From: Streptosporangium brasiliense
GTDB taxonomy: Bacteria > Actinomycetota > Actinomycetes > Streptosporangiales > Streptosporangiaceae
Direction: 5' to 3'
Assembly: GCF_030811595.1 (NCBI RefSeq)
Contig: NZ_JAUSRB010000002.1
Location: 2,666,001-2,730,000, forward strand
DNA length: 64,000 nt
In this document: piece by piece, positions 8,556-17,201 of the stretch
Layout of the letters: every line of letters starts with the position of its first letter
Numbering within the stretch: the first letter of the stretch is position 1
Translations under genes and position numbers: made by a program
The notes under the pieces: model-generated
The model's database searches: none
What the model saw: only the letters and a program-made list of their open reading frames with translations
What the model was told of the DNA's origin: nothing

Positions 8556-9322
8556 TGACGATCCGCGACGATCACACTCTCGCCACGGACCTGGCGACCG
8601 AGGCCGGTGAGAGGTTGCTGGCCCTGAGGGAGAAAGAGGGGTTCGCCGACCCCACCGCGCTCCGCAAGGAGGGCGACGCCTCCGCGCACCTGTTCCTGAT
8701 GGAGGCCCTCGCACGGTCGCGCCCGGGTGACAGTGTGCTGTCGGAGGAGGCGACCAGGGAGGAGCGTCTCGACCCCCGGCGGCTCAGGGCCGAGCGGGTC
8801 TGGATCGTCGACCCGCTCGACGGCACCCGCGAGTTCGCCGAGGAGGGCCGCGCCGACTGGGCGGTCCACGTGGCGCTCTGGGAGCGTGGGGAGCTGACCG
8901 CCGGGGCGGTGGCGCTCCCCGCCCAGGGCCGCACGCTGTCCACCCTCGAACCCCCCGTGCTGCCGGCGGCGCGGCCGCAGGCCAGGCCGCGGATCGCGGT
9001 CAGCCGGACCCGCCCGCCGGAGTTCGTCCAGAACCTGGCCACCCGGGCCGGCGCCGACCTGGTGCCGATCGGATCGGCGGGCGCGAAGATCTCCGCGGTG
9101 CTCACCGGAGAGGTCGAGGCCTACGTGCACGCCGGTGGTCAGTACGAATGGGATTCCGCCGCGCCGGTGGCGGTGGCCCTGGCCGCCGGGGCCCACGCCA
9201 GCCGTGTCGACGGCTCGCCGCTGACGTATAACCAAGGTGACCCGTCACTGCCGGATATCCTTGTTTCCCTACCGGGACTAGCGCCAACGCTGCTCGCTGG
9301 AATCCGGGATCTGCACCGATAA
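8555..9322 (+). CDS. cysQ: 3'(2'),5'-bisphosphate nucleotidase, CysQ type
   Basis: Inositol-monophosphatase superfamily. The metal-binding motif WIVDPLDGTREF, the upstream SEEATREE and the C-terminal YEWDSAAPVAVALAAG (which matches the substrate-side WDxAA motif) identify a CysQ-like PAP phosphatase. It hydrolyses 3'-phosphoadenosine 5'-phosphate, the by-product of sulfotransferases that would otherwise inhibit them. 255 residues. ATG at 8555 overlaps the preceding stop (TGATG), so an earlier start is unlikely. Its position between the initiating transferase and cysDN fits a role in a sulfation pathway; a general IMPase activity cannot be excluded. Confidence 0.88.
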   Translation: MTIRDDHTLATDLATEAGERLLALREKEGFADPTALRKEGDASAHLFLMEALARSRPGDSVLSEEATREERLDPRRLRAERVWIVDPLDGTREFAEEGRADWAVHVALWERGELTAGAVALPAQGRTLSTLEPPVLPAARPQARPRIAVSRTRPPEFVQNLATRAGADLVPIGSAGAKISAVLTGEVEAYVHAGGQYEWDSAAPVAVALAAGAHASRVDGSPLTYNQGDPSLPDILVSLPGLAPTLLAGIRDLHR

Positions 9323-9342
9323 ATCCCCGCTAGGAGAGTCTG

Positions 9343-10257
9343 ATGCTCCAGTGCGACTACACCACGTCGCAGCTCGATGTCCTCGAGGCAGAGGCCATTC
9401 ACATCATGCGCGAAGTGGCGGCCGAGTTCGAGCGTCCGTGTCTGCTCTTCTCCGGTGGTAAAGATTCCATCGTCATGCTCCGCATCGCGGAGAAGGCGTT
9501 CTGGCCCGCGCCGATCCCCTTCCCGCTGATGCACGTCGACACCGGGCACAACTTCCCCGAGGTCATCGAGTTCCGGGACCGCCGGGCCGCGGAGCTGGGG
9601 GCGCGCCTGGTCGTGGCCAGCGTGCAGGACTCCATCGACGCCGGCCGGGTGGCCGAGGAGACCGGCCGCCGGGCCTCCCGCAACCGGCTGCAGACCACCA
9701 CCCTGCTCGACGCGATCGAGGACAACGAGTACGACGCGGTGTTCGGCGGCGCCCGCCGCGACGAGGAGAAGGCCCGCGCCAAGGAGCGGGTGTTCTCCTT
9801 CCGTGACGAGTTCGGCCAGTGGGACCCGAAGAGCCAGCGGCCGGAGCTGTGGAACCTCTACAACTCCAAGATCCGCAAGGGCGAGCACATCCGGGTGTTC
9901 CCGCTGTCCAACTGGACCGAGCTCGACATCTGGGACTACATCCGGCGCGAGGGCATCGAGATCCCGTCGATCTACTACGCGCACACGCGCAAGGTGTTCG
10001 AGCGAGACGGCATGCTGCTGGCCGACAGCGAGTTCATCACCCGCGACGAGGACGAGCCGCTCTTCGAGGCCGTGGTCCGCTACCGCACGGTCGGCGACGT
10101 GACCTGCACCGGCGCCGTCCAGTCCGCCGCCGCGACGGTCGAAGAGATCATCAACGAGATCGCCGCCACCAGGATCACCGAGCGCGGCGCCACCCGCGCC
10201 GACGACCGCGCCTCCGAGGCCTCCATGGAAGACCGCAAGAGGGAGGGCTACTTCTAG
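9343..10257 (+). CDS. cysD: sulfate adenylyltransferase subunit 2
   Basis: Catalytic subunit of heterodimeric ATP sulfurylase, making adenosine 5'-phosphosulfate (APS) from sulfate and ATP. The PP-loop LLFSGGKDSIVML lies near 34-46, followed by HVDTGHNFPEVIEFRD and the conserved C-terminal block ending DRKREGYF. 304 residues, normal. ATG at 9343 is preceded by AGGAGAG. It lies 20 bp after cysQ and 118 bp before cysN, all on one strand. Confidence 0.96.
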   Translation: MLQCDYTTSQLDVLEAEAIHIMREVAAEFERPCLLFSGGKDSIVMLRIAEKAFWPAPIPFPLMHVDTGHNFPEVIEFRDRRAAELGARLVVASVQDSIDAGRVAEETGRRASRNRLQTTTLLDAIEDNEYDAVFGGARRDEEKARAKERVFSFRDEFGQWDPKSQRPELWNLYNSKIRKGEHIRVFPLSNWTELDIWDYIRREGIEIPSIYYAHTRKVFERDGMLLADSEFITRDEDEPLFEAVVRYRTVGDVTCTGAVQSAAATVEEIINEIAATRITERGATRADDRASEASMEDRKREGYF

Positions 10258-10375
10258 TGCGAGACCTCCTGCCGCGCCGCTCGGCCCGCACGGAAGGGCG
10301 GCCGCGTGAGATCCGAGGGCCACTTCCGACGCAGTCTTCCCGCGAAAGCCGTACGACCTCTGGAGAGCAGTTCTG

Positions 10376-11638
10376 ATGGACATCCTTCGCTTTGCCACGG
10401 CGGGAAGCGTCGACGACGGAAAGTCGACCCTCATCGGGCGGCTGCTCTTCGACTCCAAGGCGATCTTCGAAGACCAGCTTGAGGCGGTCGAGCGCACCTC
10501 GCGCGACCGCGGCACCGAATACACCGACCTGTCGCTGCTCACCGACGGCCTGCGGGCCGAGCGGGAGCAGGGCATCACGATCGACGTGGCCTACCGCTAC
10601 TTCGCCACTCCCAAGCGCAAGTTCATCATCGCCGACACCCCCGGGCACATCCAGTACACCCGCAACATGGTCACCGGCGCATCCACGGCCGACCTGGCGA
10701 TCGTCCTGATCGACGCGCGCAAGGGCGTGCTGGAGCAGTCACGGCGGCACGCCTTCCTGACGACGCTGCTGCGGGTGCCGCACCTGGTGCTGGCCGTCAA
10801 CAAGATGGACCTGGTCGACTACTCCCAGGAGCGGTTCGAGGAGATCCGCGAGGAGTTCACCTCGTTCGCCGCGAAGCTGAACGCGCCCGACCTGACGTTC
10901 ATCCCGATCTCGGCGCTGCACGGCGACAACGTGGTCTCGCGTTCGGAGAACATGCCCTGGTACAACGGCTCCTCCCTGCTGCACCACCTGGAGCACGTGC
11001 ACATCGCCTCCGACCGGAACCTGGTCGACGTGCGCTTCCCCGTCCAATACGTCATCCGGCCCCAGCGGGCCACCGACCCGGCCCTCCACGACTACCGGGG
11101 CTACGCGGGCCAGGTCGCCGGCGGCGTGCTGAAGCCGGGTGACGAGGTCATGCACCTGCCCTCGGGCCTGGTCACCCGGATCGCGTCGATCGACACCTTC
11201 GACGGGCCGGTGGAGGAGGCGTTCGCGCCGATGTCGGTGACCCTCCGGCTGGAGGACGACATCGACATCTCGCGCGGCGACATGATCTGCCGTCCGAACA
11301 ACCAGCCGCACGTCGCCCAGGAGCTGGAGGCGATGATCTGCTGGATGACCGACGCCAGCAAGCTGGGCCCGCGCACCAAGCTGACCATCAAGCACACCAC
11401 CCGCACGGCGCGGGCCCTGGTCCGCGATCTGCACTACCGGCTCGACGTCAACACCCTGCACCGCGACGAGTCGGCCCAGTCGCTCACCCTGAACGAGATC
11501 GGCCGGGTCTCGCTCCGCGTCACCCAGCCGCTGTTCGTCGACGACTACGCGCGAAACCGTCTTACCGGCGGCTTCATCCTCGTGGACGAGGCCACCAGCA
11601 ACACCGTCGGCGCCGGGATGATCGTCGAAGCCAAGTAG
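10376..11638 (+). CDS. cysN: sulfate adenylyltransferase subunit 1 (GTPase)
   Basis: The EF-Tu-like regulatory subunit that couples GTP hydrolysis to APS synthesis by CysD. The P-loop GSVDDGKST is near residues 11-19, switch II is DTPGHIQYTRNM and the base motif NKMDLVDYS; beta-barrel domains II and III follow. At 420 residues it has no fused APS kinase domain, so CysC must come from another gene, and one is present at the far end of the island. A strong inverted repeat follows it. Confidence 0.96.
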   Translation: MDILRFATAGSVDDGKSTLIGRLLFDSKAIFEDQLEAVERTSRDRGTEYTDLSLLTDGLRAEREQGITIDVAYRYFATPKRKFIIADTPGHIQYTRNMVTGASTADLAIVLIDARKGVLEQSRRHAFLTTLLRVPHLVLAVNKMDLVDYSQERFEEIREEFTSFAAKLNAPDLTFIPISALHGDNVVSRSENMPWYNGSSLLHHLEHVHIASDRNLVDVRFPVQYVIRPQRATDPALHDYRGYAGQVAGGVLKPGDEVMHLPSGLVTRIASIDTFDGPVEEAFAPMSVTLRLEDDIDISRGDMICRPNNQPHVAQELEAMICWMTDASKLGPRTKLTIKHTTRTARALVRDLHYRLDVNTLHRDESAQSLTLNEIGRVSLRVTQPLFVDDYARNRLTGGFILVDEATSNTVGAGMIVEAK

Positions 11639-11670
11639 GGCTCCCCGGCCACCCGCCGCGCACCCCACGC

Positions 11671-11713
11671 CGGCCCCCTCCACCGCCGTCACCACGGGCG
11701 GAGGAGGGGGCCG
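11671..11713 (+). terminator. hairpin after cysN
   Basis: Outer stem CGGCCCCCTCC with GGAGGGGGCCG, extended by an inner CCGCC/GGCGG pair. The following bases up to 11929 hold no gene; they include the upstream region of the sulfotransferase operon, so transcription may restart there. Confidence 0.6.
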
Positions 11714-11929
11714 TCGCGCTGTCCGGAGAGGCGGGGAGGGAGCCGGAGACTCCGGACGGGACACAGCAGGGGGACGGTCTGCCCTGGGGGGTGGGGCGGG
11801 GCCGGTGGGCTGTGGACGGACGCGGTCTCGGCATGACGTCCCGCAGGTAGATCCTTTGTCTGTTCCCTAACCCATTGATTACTCTCCGCGCTATTGTCAG
11901 CACGTTCCGTATCCGCTGGGTAAGGATTC

Positions 11930-12979
11930 GTGCCTGTGTCTGACAGCCCGGCCCCCGCCAGGGTCGTTTTCGTGGGCGGCCTCGGCCGCAGCGGCACCAC
12001 GCTGCTGGAGCGTCTCCTCGGCGAGGTGCCCGGCATCGCGCCGCTCGGGGAGGTCGTGCACCTCTGGGCCAGAGGCGTGCTGGCGGACGAGGCGTGCGGA
12101 TGCCGCGAGCCGTTCGGCTCGTGCCCGTTCTGGCGCGAGGTCGGCGAGCGCGCGTTCGGCGGCTGGTCGGAGGCACTGGCCCACCGGGTGCTGGCGCTCC
12201 GCCACCGGGTGGACCGCACCCGCCGCATCCCCACGCTGGCCCAGCTCCTCACCGAGGAATGGCCGGGCGTGGCCGGACGGCCGTCCACGGGGCTGGGGGA
12301 GCCGGGCGGGGCCGGACGGCCGTTCCCAGGACTGGCCGAGCTGGGCGGGCACACCGGCGGATGGCCCTCCCCGGGGCTGGCCGAGCTGGGCGAATACGCC
12401 GCCGCCCACCGCCGCCTCTACGACGCGGCGGGCGAGGTCGCCGGCTGCCCGATCGTGATCGACTCCAGCAAGCACGCCTCCCTGGCCTTCTGCCTGGCCG
12501 CCACCGGAGTCGACGTGCACGTCGTGCACGTCGTGCGCGACCCCCGCGCGGTCGCGCACTCCTGGCACCGGCGGGTCGCCCGCCCCGAGGACGGCCACCC
12601 GATGACCCGCTGGTCGCCGGCCCGCACCTCGCTGCACTGGCTGGCCCAGAACCTCAGCCTCGAACTCCTGGGCCGCCGGGGTGTCTCCGTCACCCGGGTC
12701 CGCTACGAGGATCTCCTCGGCGCGCCGGTCGACACGCTCCGGCGGGTGGTCGCCAGGATCGGCCTCCGGCCCCGCCTCGACTTCCTCGCCGACGGCGAGG
12801 CCGAGCTCTCGGTGGCCCACACGGCCTCGGGCAACCCCATGCGCTTCACGGTCGGCCGGATCGGGCTGACCCCGGACGACGGCTGGCGCACCGCCGCCTC
12901 GGCCCGGCACCAACGCCTGGTCACCGCACTGACCTGGCCGCTCATGAACAAGTACGGCTATCGCGGGAGGCTCGCGTGA
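11930..12979 (+). CDS. sulfotransferase family protein (first of three)
   Basis: P-loop sulfotransferase predicted to move the sulfuryl group of PAPS onto a carbohydrate or similar acceptor. The 5'-phosphosulfate loop GGLGRSGTTLLERLL is at residues 16-30, and the 3'-phosphate-binding region is VHVVRDPRAVAHSWHRR; an upstream VIDSSKHASLA is also typical of this subfamily. 349 residues. GTG at 11930 has AAGGA upstream. An in-frame Gly/Pro-rich insertion near residues 115-155 is a minisatellite. It overlaps the following glycosyltransferase by four bases (GTGA). The acceptor is unknown. Confidence 0.88.
   Translation: MPVSDSPAPARVVFVGGLGRSGTTLLERLLGEVPGIAPLGEVVHLWARGVLADEACGCREPFGSCPFWREVGERAFGGWSEALAHRVLALRHRVDRTRRIPTLAQLLTEEWPGVAGRPSTGLGEPGGAGRPFPGLAELGGHTGGWPSPGLAELGEYAAAHRRLYDAAGEVAGCPIVIDSSKHASLAFCLAATGVDVHVVHVVRDPRAVAHSWHRRVARPEDGHPMTRWSPARTSLHWLAQNLSLELLGRRGVSVTRVRYEDLLGAPVDTLRRVVARIGLRPRLDFLADGEAELSVAHTASGNPMRFTVGRIGLTPDDGWRTAASARHQRLVTALTWPLMNKYGYRGRLA
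12271..12390 (+). repeat. in-frame minisatellite inside the first sulfotransferase gene
   Basis: GGCCGGACGGCCGT occurs at 12271 and 12310 (39 bp apart), followed by diverged copies containing CTGGCCGAGCTGGGCG twice. It encodes Gly/Pro-rich units such as PGLAELGG within a loop between the two PAPS-binding halves. All spacings keep the reading frame. Confidence 0.7.
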
Positions 12980-13917
12980 GTCCATCGGTGGGCGTGGTCA
13001 TCCCCACGAGAGGGCACAGGCCCGAACAGCTGCGCTCGGCCACGCGTGCCGCGCTCGGCCAGGACCATCCCGGCGCCGTCGAGGTCGTCATCGTCGTCGA
13101 CGGCGCAGACCCGGCGCTGGTGACCGACCAGGTGGCCGGCCTGCTGGCCCGCCGCGCTCCGGGGGCCCGGCGGGAGCAGACGGCCCCGCGGGGCGTCCGG
13201 GTGGCGGCCAACCGGCTCAGCCCCGGCCTGCCGGGGGCGCGCAACACGGGCATCGCGGCGCTCGGCACCGACCTGGTGTCCTTCTGCGACGACGACGACG
13301 AGTGGCTGCCCGGCAAGGTCGGCGCCCAGGTCGCCGCGCTGGAGGCCGAGCCGGGCGCGGAGTTCTCCAGCTGCGCCATCGAGGTCGAGTACGGCTCGCG
13401 CCGCGTCCCCCGCCTCGCCGGGACCGGCCTGGTCACCCGCGCCTACCTGGTGCGCTCGCGCATGGTGATGGTGCACTCCTCGACGTTCCTGTTCCGGCGC
13501 GGCACGCTCTGGGCCGACGAGAGCGCGCCCGGCGGCCAGAACGAGGACTGGGACCTGGCGCTGCGCGCCGCCGCGCGCCACCCGATCGCGCATGTCGACC
13601 GTCCTCTGGTACGCGTCCGCTGGGGTGGCTCCCTGTACGCCACCCGTTGGGCCGACCGGATCGCCGGGCTGGAGTGGATGCTCGCCCGGCACCCTGATCT
13701 GGCCGTGGATCCGCGCGGCGCGGCGCGGGTCTACGGTCAGCTCGCCTTCCACCACGCCGCCCTCGGCCGGCGGCGGGAGGCGGGCCGCTGGGCCTGGCGG
13801 GCCTTCGCCGCGCGGCGCGGCGAACTCCGCGCGCCGATCGCGCTCGCCGTGGCGGCGGGCCTGGTCTCGGCGCAGACCGTGCTCAGCACGTTGCACCACC
13901 GCGGGCACGGCATCTGA
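12976..13917 (+). CDS. family 2 glycosyltransferase
   Basis: GT-A fold inverting glycosyltransferase predicted to extend the lipid-linked repeat unit at the cytoplasmic membrane face. The start is VGVVIPTRGHRPEQLRSA, the acidic nucleotide-sugar/metal motif is FCDDDDEWLPGK near 102-113 and the likely catalytic region is GGQNEDWDLALR. 313 residues. The GTG start overlaps the sulfotransferase stop; the stop overlaps the next gene by one base, so the three genes are translationally coupled. Donor and acceptor are not predictable. Confidence 0.9.
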   Translation: MSPSVGVVIPTRGHRPEQLRSATRAALGQDHPGAVEVVIVVDGADPALVTDQVAGLLARRAPGARREQTAPRGVRVAANRLSPGLPGARNTGIAALGTDLVSFCDDDDEWLPGKVGAQVAALEAEPGAEFSSCAIEVEYGSRRVPRLAGTGLVTRAYLVRSRMVMVHSSTFLFRRGTLWADESAPGGQNEDWDLALRAAARHPIAHVDRPLVRVRWGGSLYATRWADRIAGLEWMLARHPDLAVDPRGAARVYGQLAFHHAALGRRREAGRWAWRAFAARRGELRAPIALAVAAGLVSAQTVLSTLHHRGHGI

Positions 13918-14756
13918 TGGCGTTCAGGACCGTCCATGAGACGTTGAGCGTCCCGCGCCAGCGGTCGCGGCCGGACAGGGCCACCCGCAGGCGGTTGCGC
14001 CGCAGGGTGCAGGTGGCGGGGCTGGCGATCGACCCGATGACCGAGGGCGAGGTCGTCGACCACGTGGTCGCCGCGTTGAAACGCGGCGAGGGCGGCCACC
14101 TCGTCACTCCGAACGTGGACATCACCTGGGCCGCCGCCCGTGATCCCGAGGCGCGCGGGATCATCGAGGGGGCCGATCTCGTGGTGGCCGACGGCATGCC
14201 GCTGGTGTGGGCGGCGAGGCTGCTCGGCACGCCCGTCCCCGCCCGGGTCACCGGCGCCGACCTGATCTGGTCCCTGGCCGAGGCCGCCACCTTCTACCGC
14301 TACCCGATCTACCTGCTGGGCGGCCCGCCGGGAGTGGCCAGGCAGGCGGCCGAACGGCTGACTGCCCGCCATCCAGGACTGCTCGTCGCCGGGACCGACA
14401 CCCCACCGTACGGGTTCGAGGCCAGCGACGAGGGTTACGCGGAGGTCCGGGACGCCGTGGTGGCCGCCGGGCCCCGGCTGGTCTTCGTCGGACTGGGCTT
14501 CCCCAAGCAGGACCGGCTCATCGCGGCGCTCCGCAAGGACCTGCCCGGCACCTGGTTCGTCGGGTGCGGTTCGGCCATCGCCTTCGCGGCCGGCGCGGTC
14601 CGCCGGGCGCCCCGGTGGATGCAGGGAGCCGGGCTGGAGTGGCTCTTCCGGCTGCTCAACGAGCCCGGCCGGCTGGCCCGCCGGTATCTGCTCCATGATC
14701 TGCCGTTCGCGCTCTGGCTGCTCACCGCCTGCCTGCTGCGCCGCCTGTTCTCCTGA
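13917..14756 (+). CDS. WecG/TagA/CpsF family glycosyltransferase (GT26)
   Basis: This family adds a second sugar (for example N-acetylmannosaminuronate or N-acetylmannosamine) to the lipid-linked first sugar. Seen are VTPNVDITWAAARDPE, the hallmark ADGMPLVWAARLLG, RVTGADLIW and FVGLGFPKQD, followed by a hydrophobic C-terminus. 279 residues with a basic N-terminal extension of about 30. ATG at 13917 overlaps the preceding stop. It ends the plus-strand arm and meets the minus-strand arm tail to tail; its last codons form one unit of a tandem repeat. Confidence 0.92.
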   Translation: MAFRTVHETLSVPRQRSRPDRATRRRLRRRVQVAGLAIDPMTEGEVVDHVVAALKRGEGGHLVTPNVDITWAAARDPEARGIIEGADLVVADGMPLVWAARLLGTPVPARVTGADLIWSLAEAATFYRYPIYLLGGPPGVARQAAERLTARHPGLLVAGTDTPPYGFEASDEGYAEVRDAVVAAGPRLVFVGLGFPKQDRLIAALRKDLPGTWFVGCGSAIAFAAGAVRRAPRWMQGAGLEWLFRLLNEPGRLARRYLLHDLPFALWLLTACLLRRLFS

Positions 14757-14820
14757 GCTCCCGAGGCCGGCCTGTTCTCCCGAGGCCGGCCCGCTCCCGG
14801 AGACAGCCCGTTCCCCGGGC
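14744..14820. repeat. tandem repeat anchored on the GT26 gene tail
   Basis: CCTGTTCTCC plus flanks, which encode the end of the GT26 gene, recurs 27 bp downstream at 14771, with a weaker third copy (CCCGTTCCCC) near 14807. The first copy includes the stop codon. The remaining bases to 14902 hold nothing recognisable. Confidence 0.65.
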
Positions 14821-14902
14821 GCCGCCCGTGTCGGCCGTGATCATGGGCGCCGGCGGCCGGACACGCCGGACAGCGCCCCTGAGCGGCTGCGGCGACCGTG
14901 GG

Positions 14903-15805
14903 TCAGCGGGCGGCCAGCTCCGTGACCCGGTGGATCTCCTCCGGGGTCAGCCGTCCGGCTGCGGTGGCCAGGGCCTGGCGGGAGTCCATCGGCCGGTAGG
15001 CGGTGCGGGACAGGCCGCTCCAGGCGAAGCCGCCGGTGCCGGTGGCAGCCGAGGTGCAGGCGCGGGAGATGCGCTCCCCGGCGCGGTCGGACCAGCTCAG
15101 GCCCGACCACTCATACAGCCGGCGGAAGCCCCGCTGCGGGTCGGCGGCCAGATCCTCGTAGCGGGCCAGCAGGATCCCCGGATGGCGCGCGGCCAGGTCG
15201 GCGGCGACGGTCCGGGCCGCGCGCCACAGGGCGACGGCCTTGACGACCCGATCCTGGCAGCCGACCAGCGGGCGCAGCTCCTCCAGGTGCGGGTGGTCGC
15301 GGACCAGCAGCGGCTGTTCGAGCAGCTCGTGGAAGTAGACCGTCCAGCCGAGCCGCTGCCAGCTCCCGACGAACGACACCGGGTCGCGGACCAGGATCAC
15401 CACCCGGCAGCCGAGCCGCTCGGCGAACCAGCCGGCCGAGAACAGCGCGAACGGGTCGTCCAGCAGCGCCCGGCGCCCGGCCAGCCGACCGAGTGTGAAC
15501 GCCGTGCCGTAGCGGACCATCCTCGCCAGGTCGTACGGCGAGCGGTTGCGGCGCAGCTCGGCCAGGAACCTGTAGCGCAGCGCGACGGTGTCGGAGAAGG
15601 CGGGCAGCCAGCGGCCGTCGTTGTCCGGGCAGATGTACTGGAAACGGTGGGTGACCCGGGCGTTGAGCACCCCGGGACTCTGCCCGGGCGGATGCTGGGG
15701 GTTCAGCGGCTCGTTGACGTAGACCAGCTCGCCGCCGGCCGCGAGCATCTTGCCCGTCCAGCTCGTCCCGCTCCGGGGCAGCCCGGTCACCAGCACCGGC
15801 GTCAT
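14903..15805 (-). CDS. sulfotransferase family protein (second of three)
   Basis: PAPS-dependent sulfotransferase fold: 5'-phosphosulfate loop VTGLPRSGTSWTGKM at residues 6-20 and 3'-phosphate motif VVILVRDPVSFVGSW; the region YVNEPLNPQHPPG is also typical of bacterial carbohydrate sulfotransferases. 300 residues. ATG at 15805 overlaps the flippase stop (ATGA); an alternative ATG at 15817 would add four residues. Last gene of the minus-strand arm. Acceptor unknown. Confidence 0.86.
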   Translation of the reverse strand: MTPVLVTGLPRSGTSWTGKMLAAGGELVYVNEPLNPQHPPGQSPGVLNARVTHRFQYICPDNDGRWLPAFSDTVALRYRFLAELRRNRSPYDLARMVRYGTAFTLGRLAGRRALLDDPFALFSAGWFAERLGCRVVILVRDPVSFVGSWQRLGWTVYFHELLEQPLLVRDHPHLEELRPLVGCQDRVVKAVALWRAARTVAADLAARHPGILLARYEDLAADPQRGFRRLYEWSGLSWSDRAGERISRACTSAATGTGGFAWSGLSRTAYRPMDSRQALATAAGRLTPEEIHRVTELAAR

Positions 15806-17088
15806 CGCGCCCGCCATGTTCTCAGGGCGGCCCGGCTGTGGACACCGAAGGGGCGCAGGCCGTACCGGCGGTGGATCAGCCACAGCGGCAGCAGGTTCTT
15901 GACCAGCATGCCCCCGGCCCAGCCGAGGGCGGCTCCGGACGCCCCGCAGGCGGGGATCAGCAGCGCGTCCAGCGTCAGGGTCACCGCGATGGCGGCGGCG
16001 AGGACGGCCAGGCTCGGACCGGTGTGTCCGGCGGCGGTCAGCACCACGTCGACCATGCCGCAGGCGGTGGCGAGCATCATCGTCGCGGCCAGCACGAGCG
16101 CCACCGGGACGCCGGAGGCGTAGCCGTCGCCGAACAGGCCGAGCAGCCACGGCGCGAGCGCGGCGTAGCACAGCCAGAGCGGCCAGGTCAGCAGGGTGAG
16201 CCACATGGTGGTCGACTGGTAGAGCTCACGGGCGCGCGCCAGGTCGCCCTCGGCCAGCGCGCGCACCAGCCTCGGCTGCACGGCCTGGGTCAGCCCCTGG
16301 TTGACGAGCTGGCCCACGACCTTGAACCGGGTGGCGGCGGTGTAGACGGCGGCCTCGGCCGGTCCGGCGAGCACGGCCACGATCACGATGTCGAGCCGCT
16401 GGAACACCGCCTGGATCGCGGCGGCCATCGACCGGGGCCAGGTGTAGCGCCACAGGTCGTGCGCGGTCCCCGGCAGGTAGGGGCCGCGCGGCAGCCGCCG
16501 GCGCAGCCAGAGCGCCGACAGCAGCAGGACCGGCAGGGAGGGCAGGGCCCAGGCCGCCGCGAGCAGCGGCACCGACTCCGCGCCCGCCAGCACCACGGCC
16601 GAGACCAGCAGGAGCTGGCCCACCGGCTGGAGCACGCCGTCCAGCAGCACGGTCGGCCGCATCGCGCCGAACCCGCGGGAGGCGGCCACCACGACGTCGG
16701 CGCACACCAGCACCGGCAGCGCCGCGGCCAGCACCAGGACCGTGGGGTCGGGGGAGACGGACAGCGCCGTCGCCCCGGCGGCCAGCGAGAGCGCCCCGAC
16801 CGGGACGAGCGCCGCGCGGACGTAGCCGGAGGTGCAGCGGTAGCCGAACGGCCGGGACCGGGCGATGAAGTAGATCAGCCCGCTGCCGGCGTCCAGCCGC
16901 AGGATCCCGGCGGCCATCAGGCACAGCGCGGTCGCCGCGAAGAAGGCGCCCGCGACCTCCTGACCGGCTCCCCGGACGACCAGCACGACCACCCCGAACT
17001 GCGCGGCGGCGCCGATCCCGGCCCCGGCCACCCCGGCCAGCCCGCCCCGTGCCAGGCCGCTCAGGCGGGGCGGGGTCAGCGTCACCAT
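15802..17088 (-). CDS. Wzx-like polysaccharide flippase (MOP/MATE superfamily)
   Basis: A 428-residue polytopic membrane protein with about 12 hydrophobic segments spread over its length and an MVTLTPPRLSGLARG N-terminus. The FQRLDIVIVAVLAGPAEAAVYTAATRF segment and the overall pattern match polysaccharide exporters that flip undecaprenyl-linked repeat units outward. ATG at 17088 follows GGAGGAG. The same ribosome-binding site and first codons occur again about 100 bp upstream, at the tail of the preceding sulfotransferase gene. Overlaps the next gene by four bases. Confidence 0.88.
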   Translation of the reverse strand: MVTLTPPRLSGLARGGLAGVAGAGIGAAAQFGVVVLVVRGAGQEVAGAFFAATALCLMAAGILRLDAGSGLIYFIARSRPFGYRCTSGYVRAALVPVGALSLAAGATALSVSPDPTVLVLAAALPVLVCADVVVAASRGFGAMRPTVLLDGVLQPVGQLLLVSAVVLAGAESVPLLAAAWALPSLPVLLLSALWLRRRLPRGPYLPGTAHDLWRYTWPRSMAAAIQAVFQRLDIVIVAVLAGPAEAAVYTAATRFKVVGQLVNQGLTQAVQPRLVRALAEGDLARARELYQSTTMWLTLLTWPLWLCYAALAPWLLGLFGDGYASGVPVALVLAATMMLATACGMVDVVLTAAGHTGPSLAVLAAAIAVTLTLDALLIPACGASGAALGWAGGMLVKNLLPLWLIHRRYGLRPFGVHSRAALRTWRAR

Positions 17089-17201
17089 GTCGGCTCCTCC
17101 TCGTCCGGCGTGAGCGGCCGGGCCGAGGCCGGTGCTCCCCTGTCGGCTCCGCGCCGGCCGGCGGCGGGCCGGGGCGGGGTCAGCGTCGCCATGTCGGCTC
17201 C
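17067..17201. repeat. duplication linking a sulfotransferase tail to the flippase start
   Basis: About 31 bases starting GGGGCGGGGTCAGCGTC occur at 17067 and 17171 (104 bp apart) with one mismatch. One copy is the end and stop of the third sulfotransferase; the other is the ribosome-binding site and first codons of the flippase. A partial third copy (TGTCGGCTCCGCGCCG) lies near 17141. Confidence 0.85.
17082..17192 (-). CDS. possible 36-residue mini-ORF between sulfotransferase and flippase
   Basis: Begins with the same GGAGCCGAC-ATG context as the flippase and would encode MATLTPPRPAAGRRG, ending DEEEPTW. Its start lies within the last codons of the third sulfotransferase in another frame, and its TGA overlaps the flippase ATG (ATGGTGA). 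Its N-terminus mimics the flippase and its C-terminus mimics the sulfotransferase, as expected from a local duplication. It may only couple translation of the two genes; no function is proposed. Confidence 0.3.
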   Translation of the reverse strand: MATLTPPRPAAGRRGADRGAPASARPLTPDEEEPTW

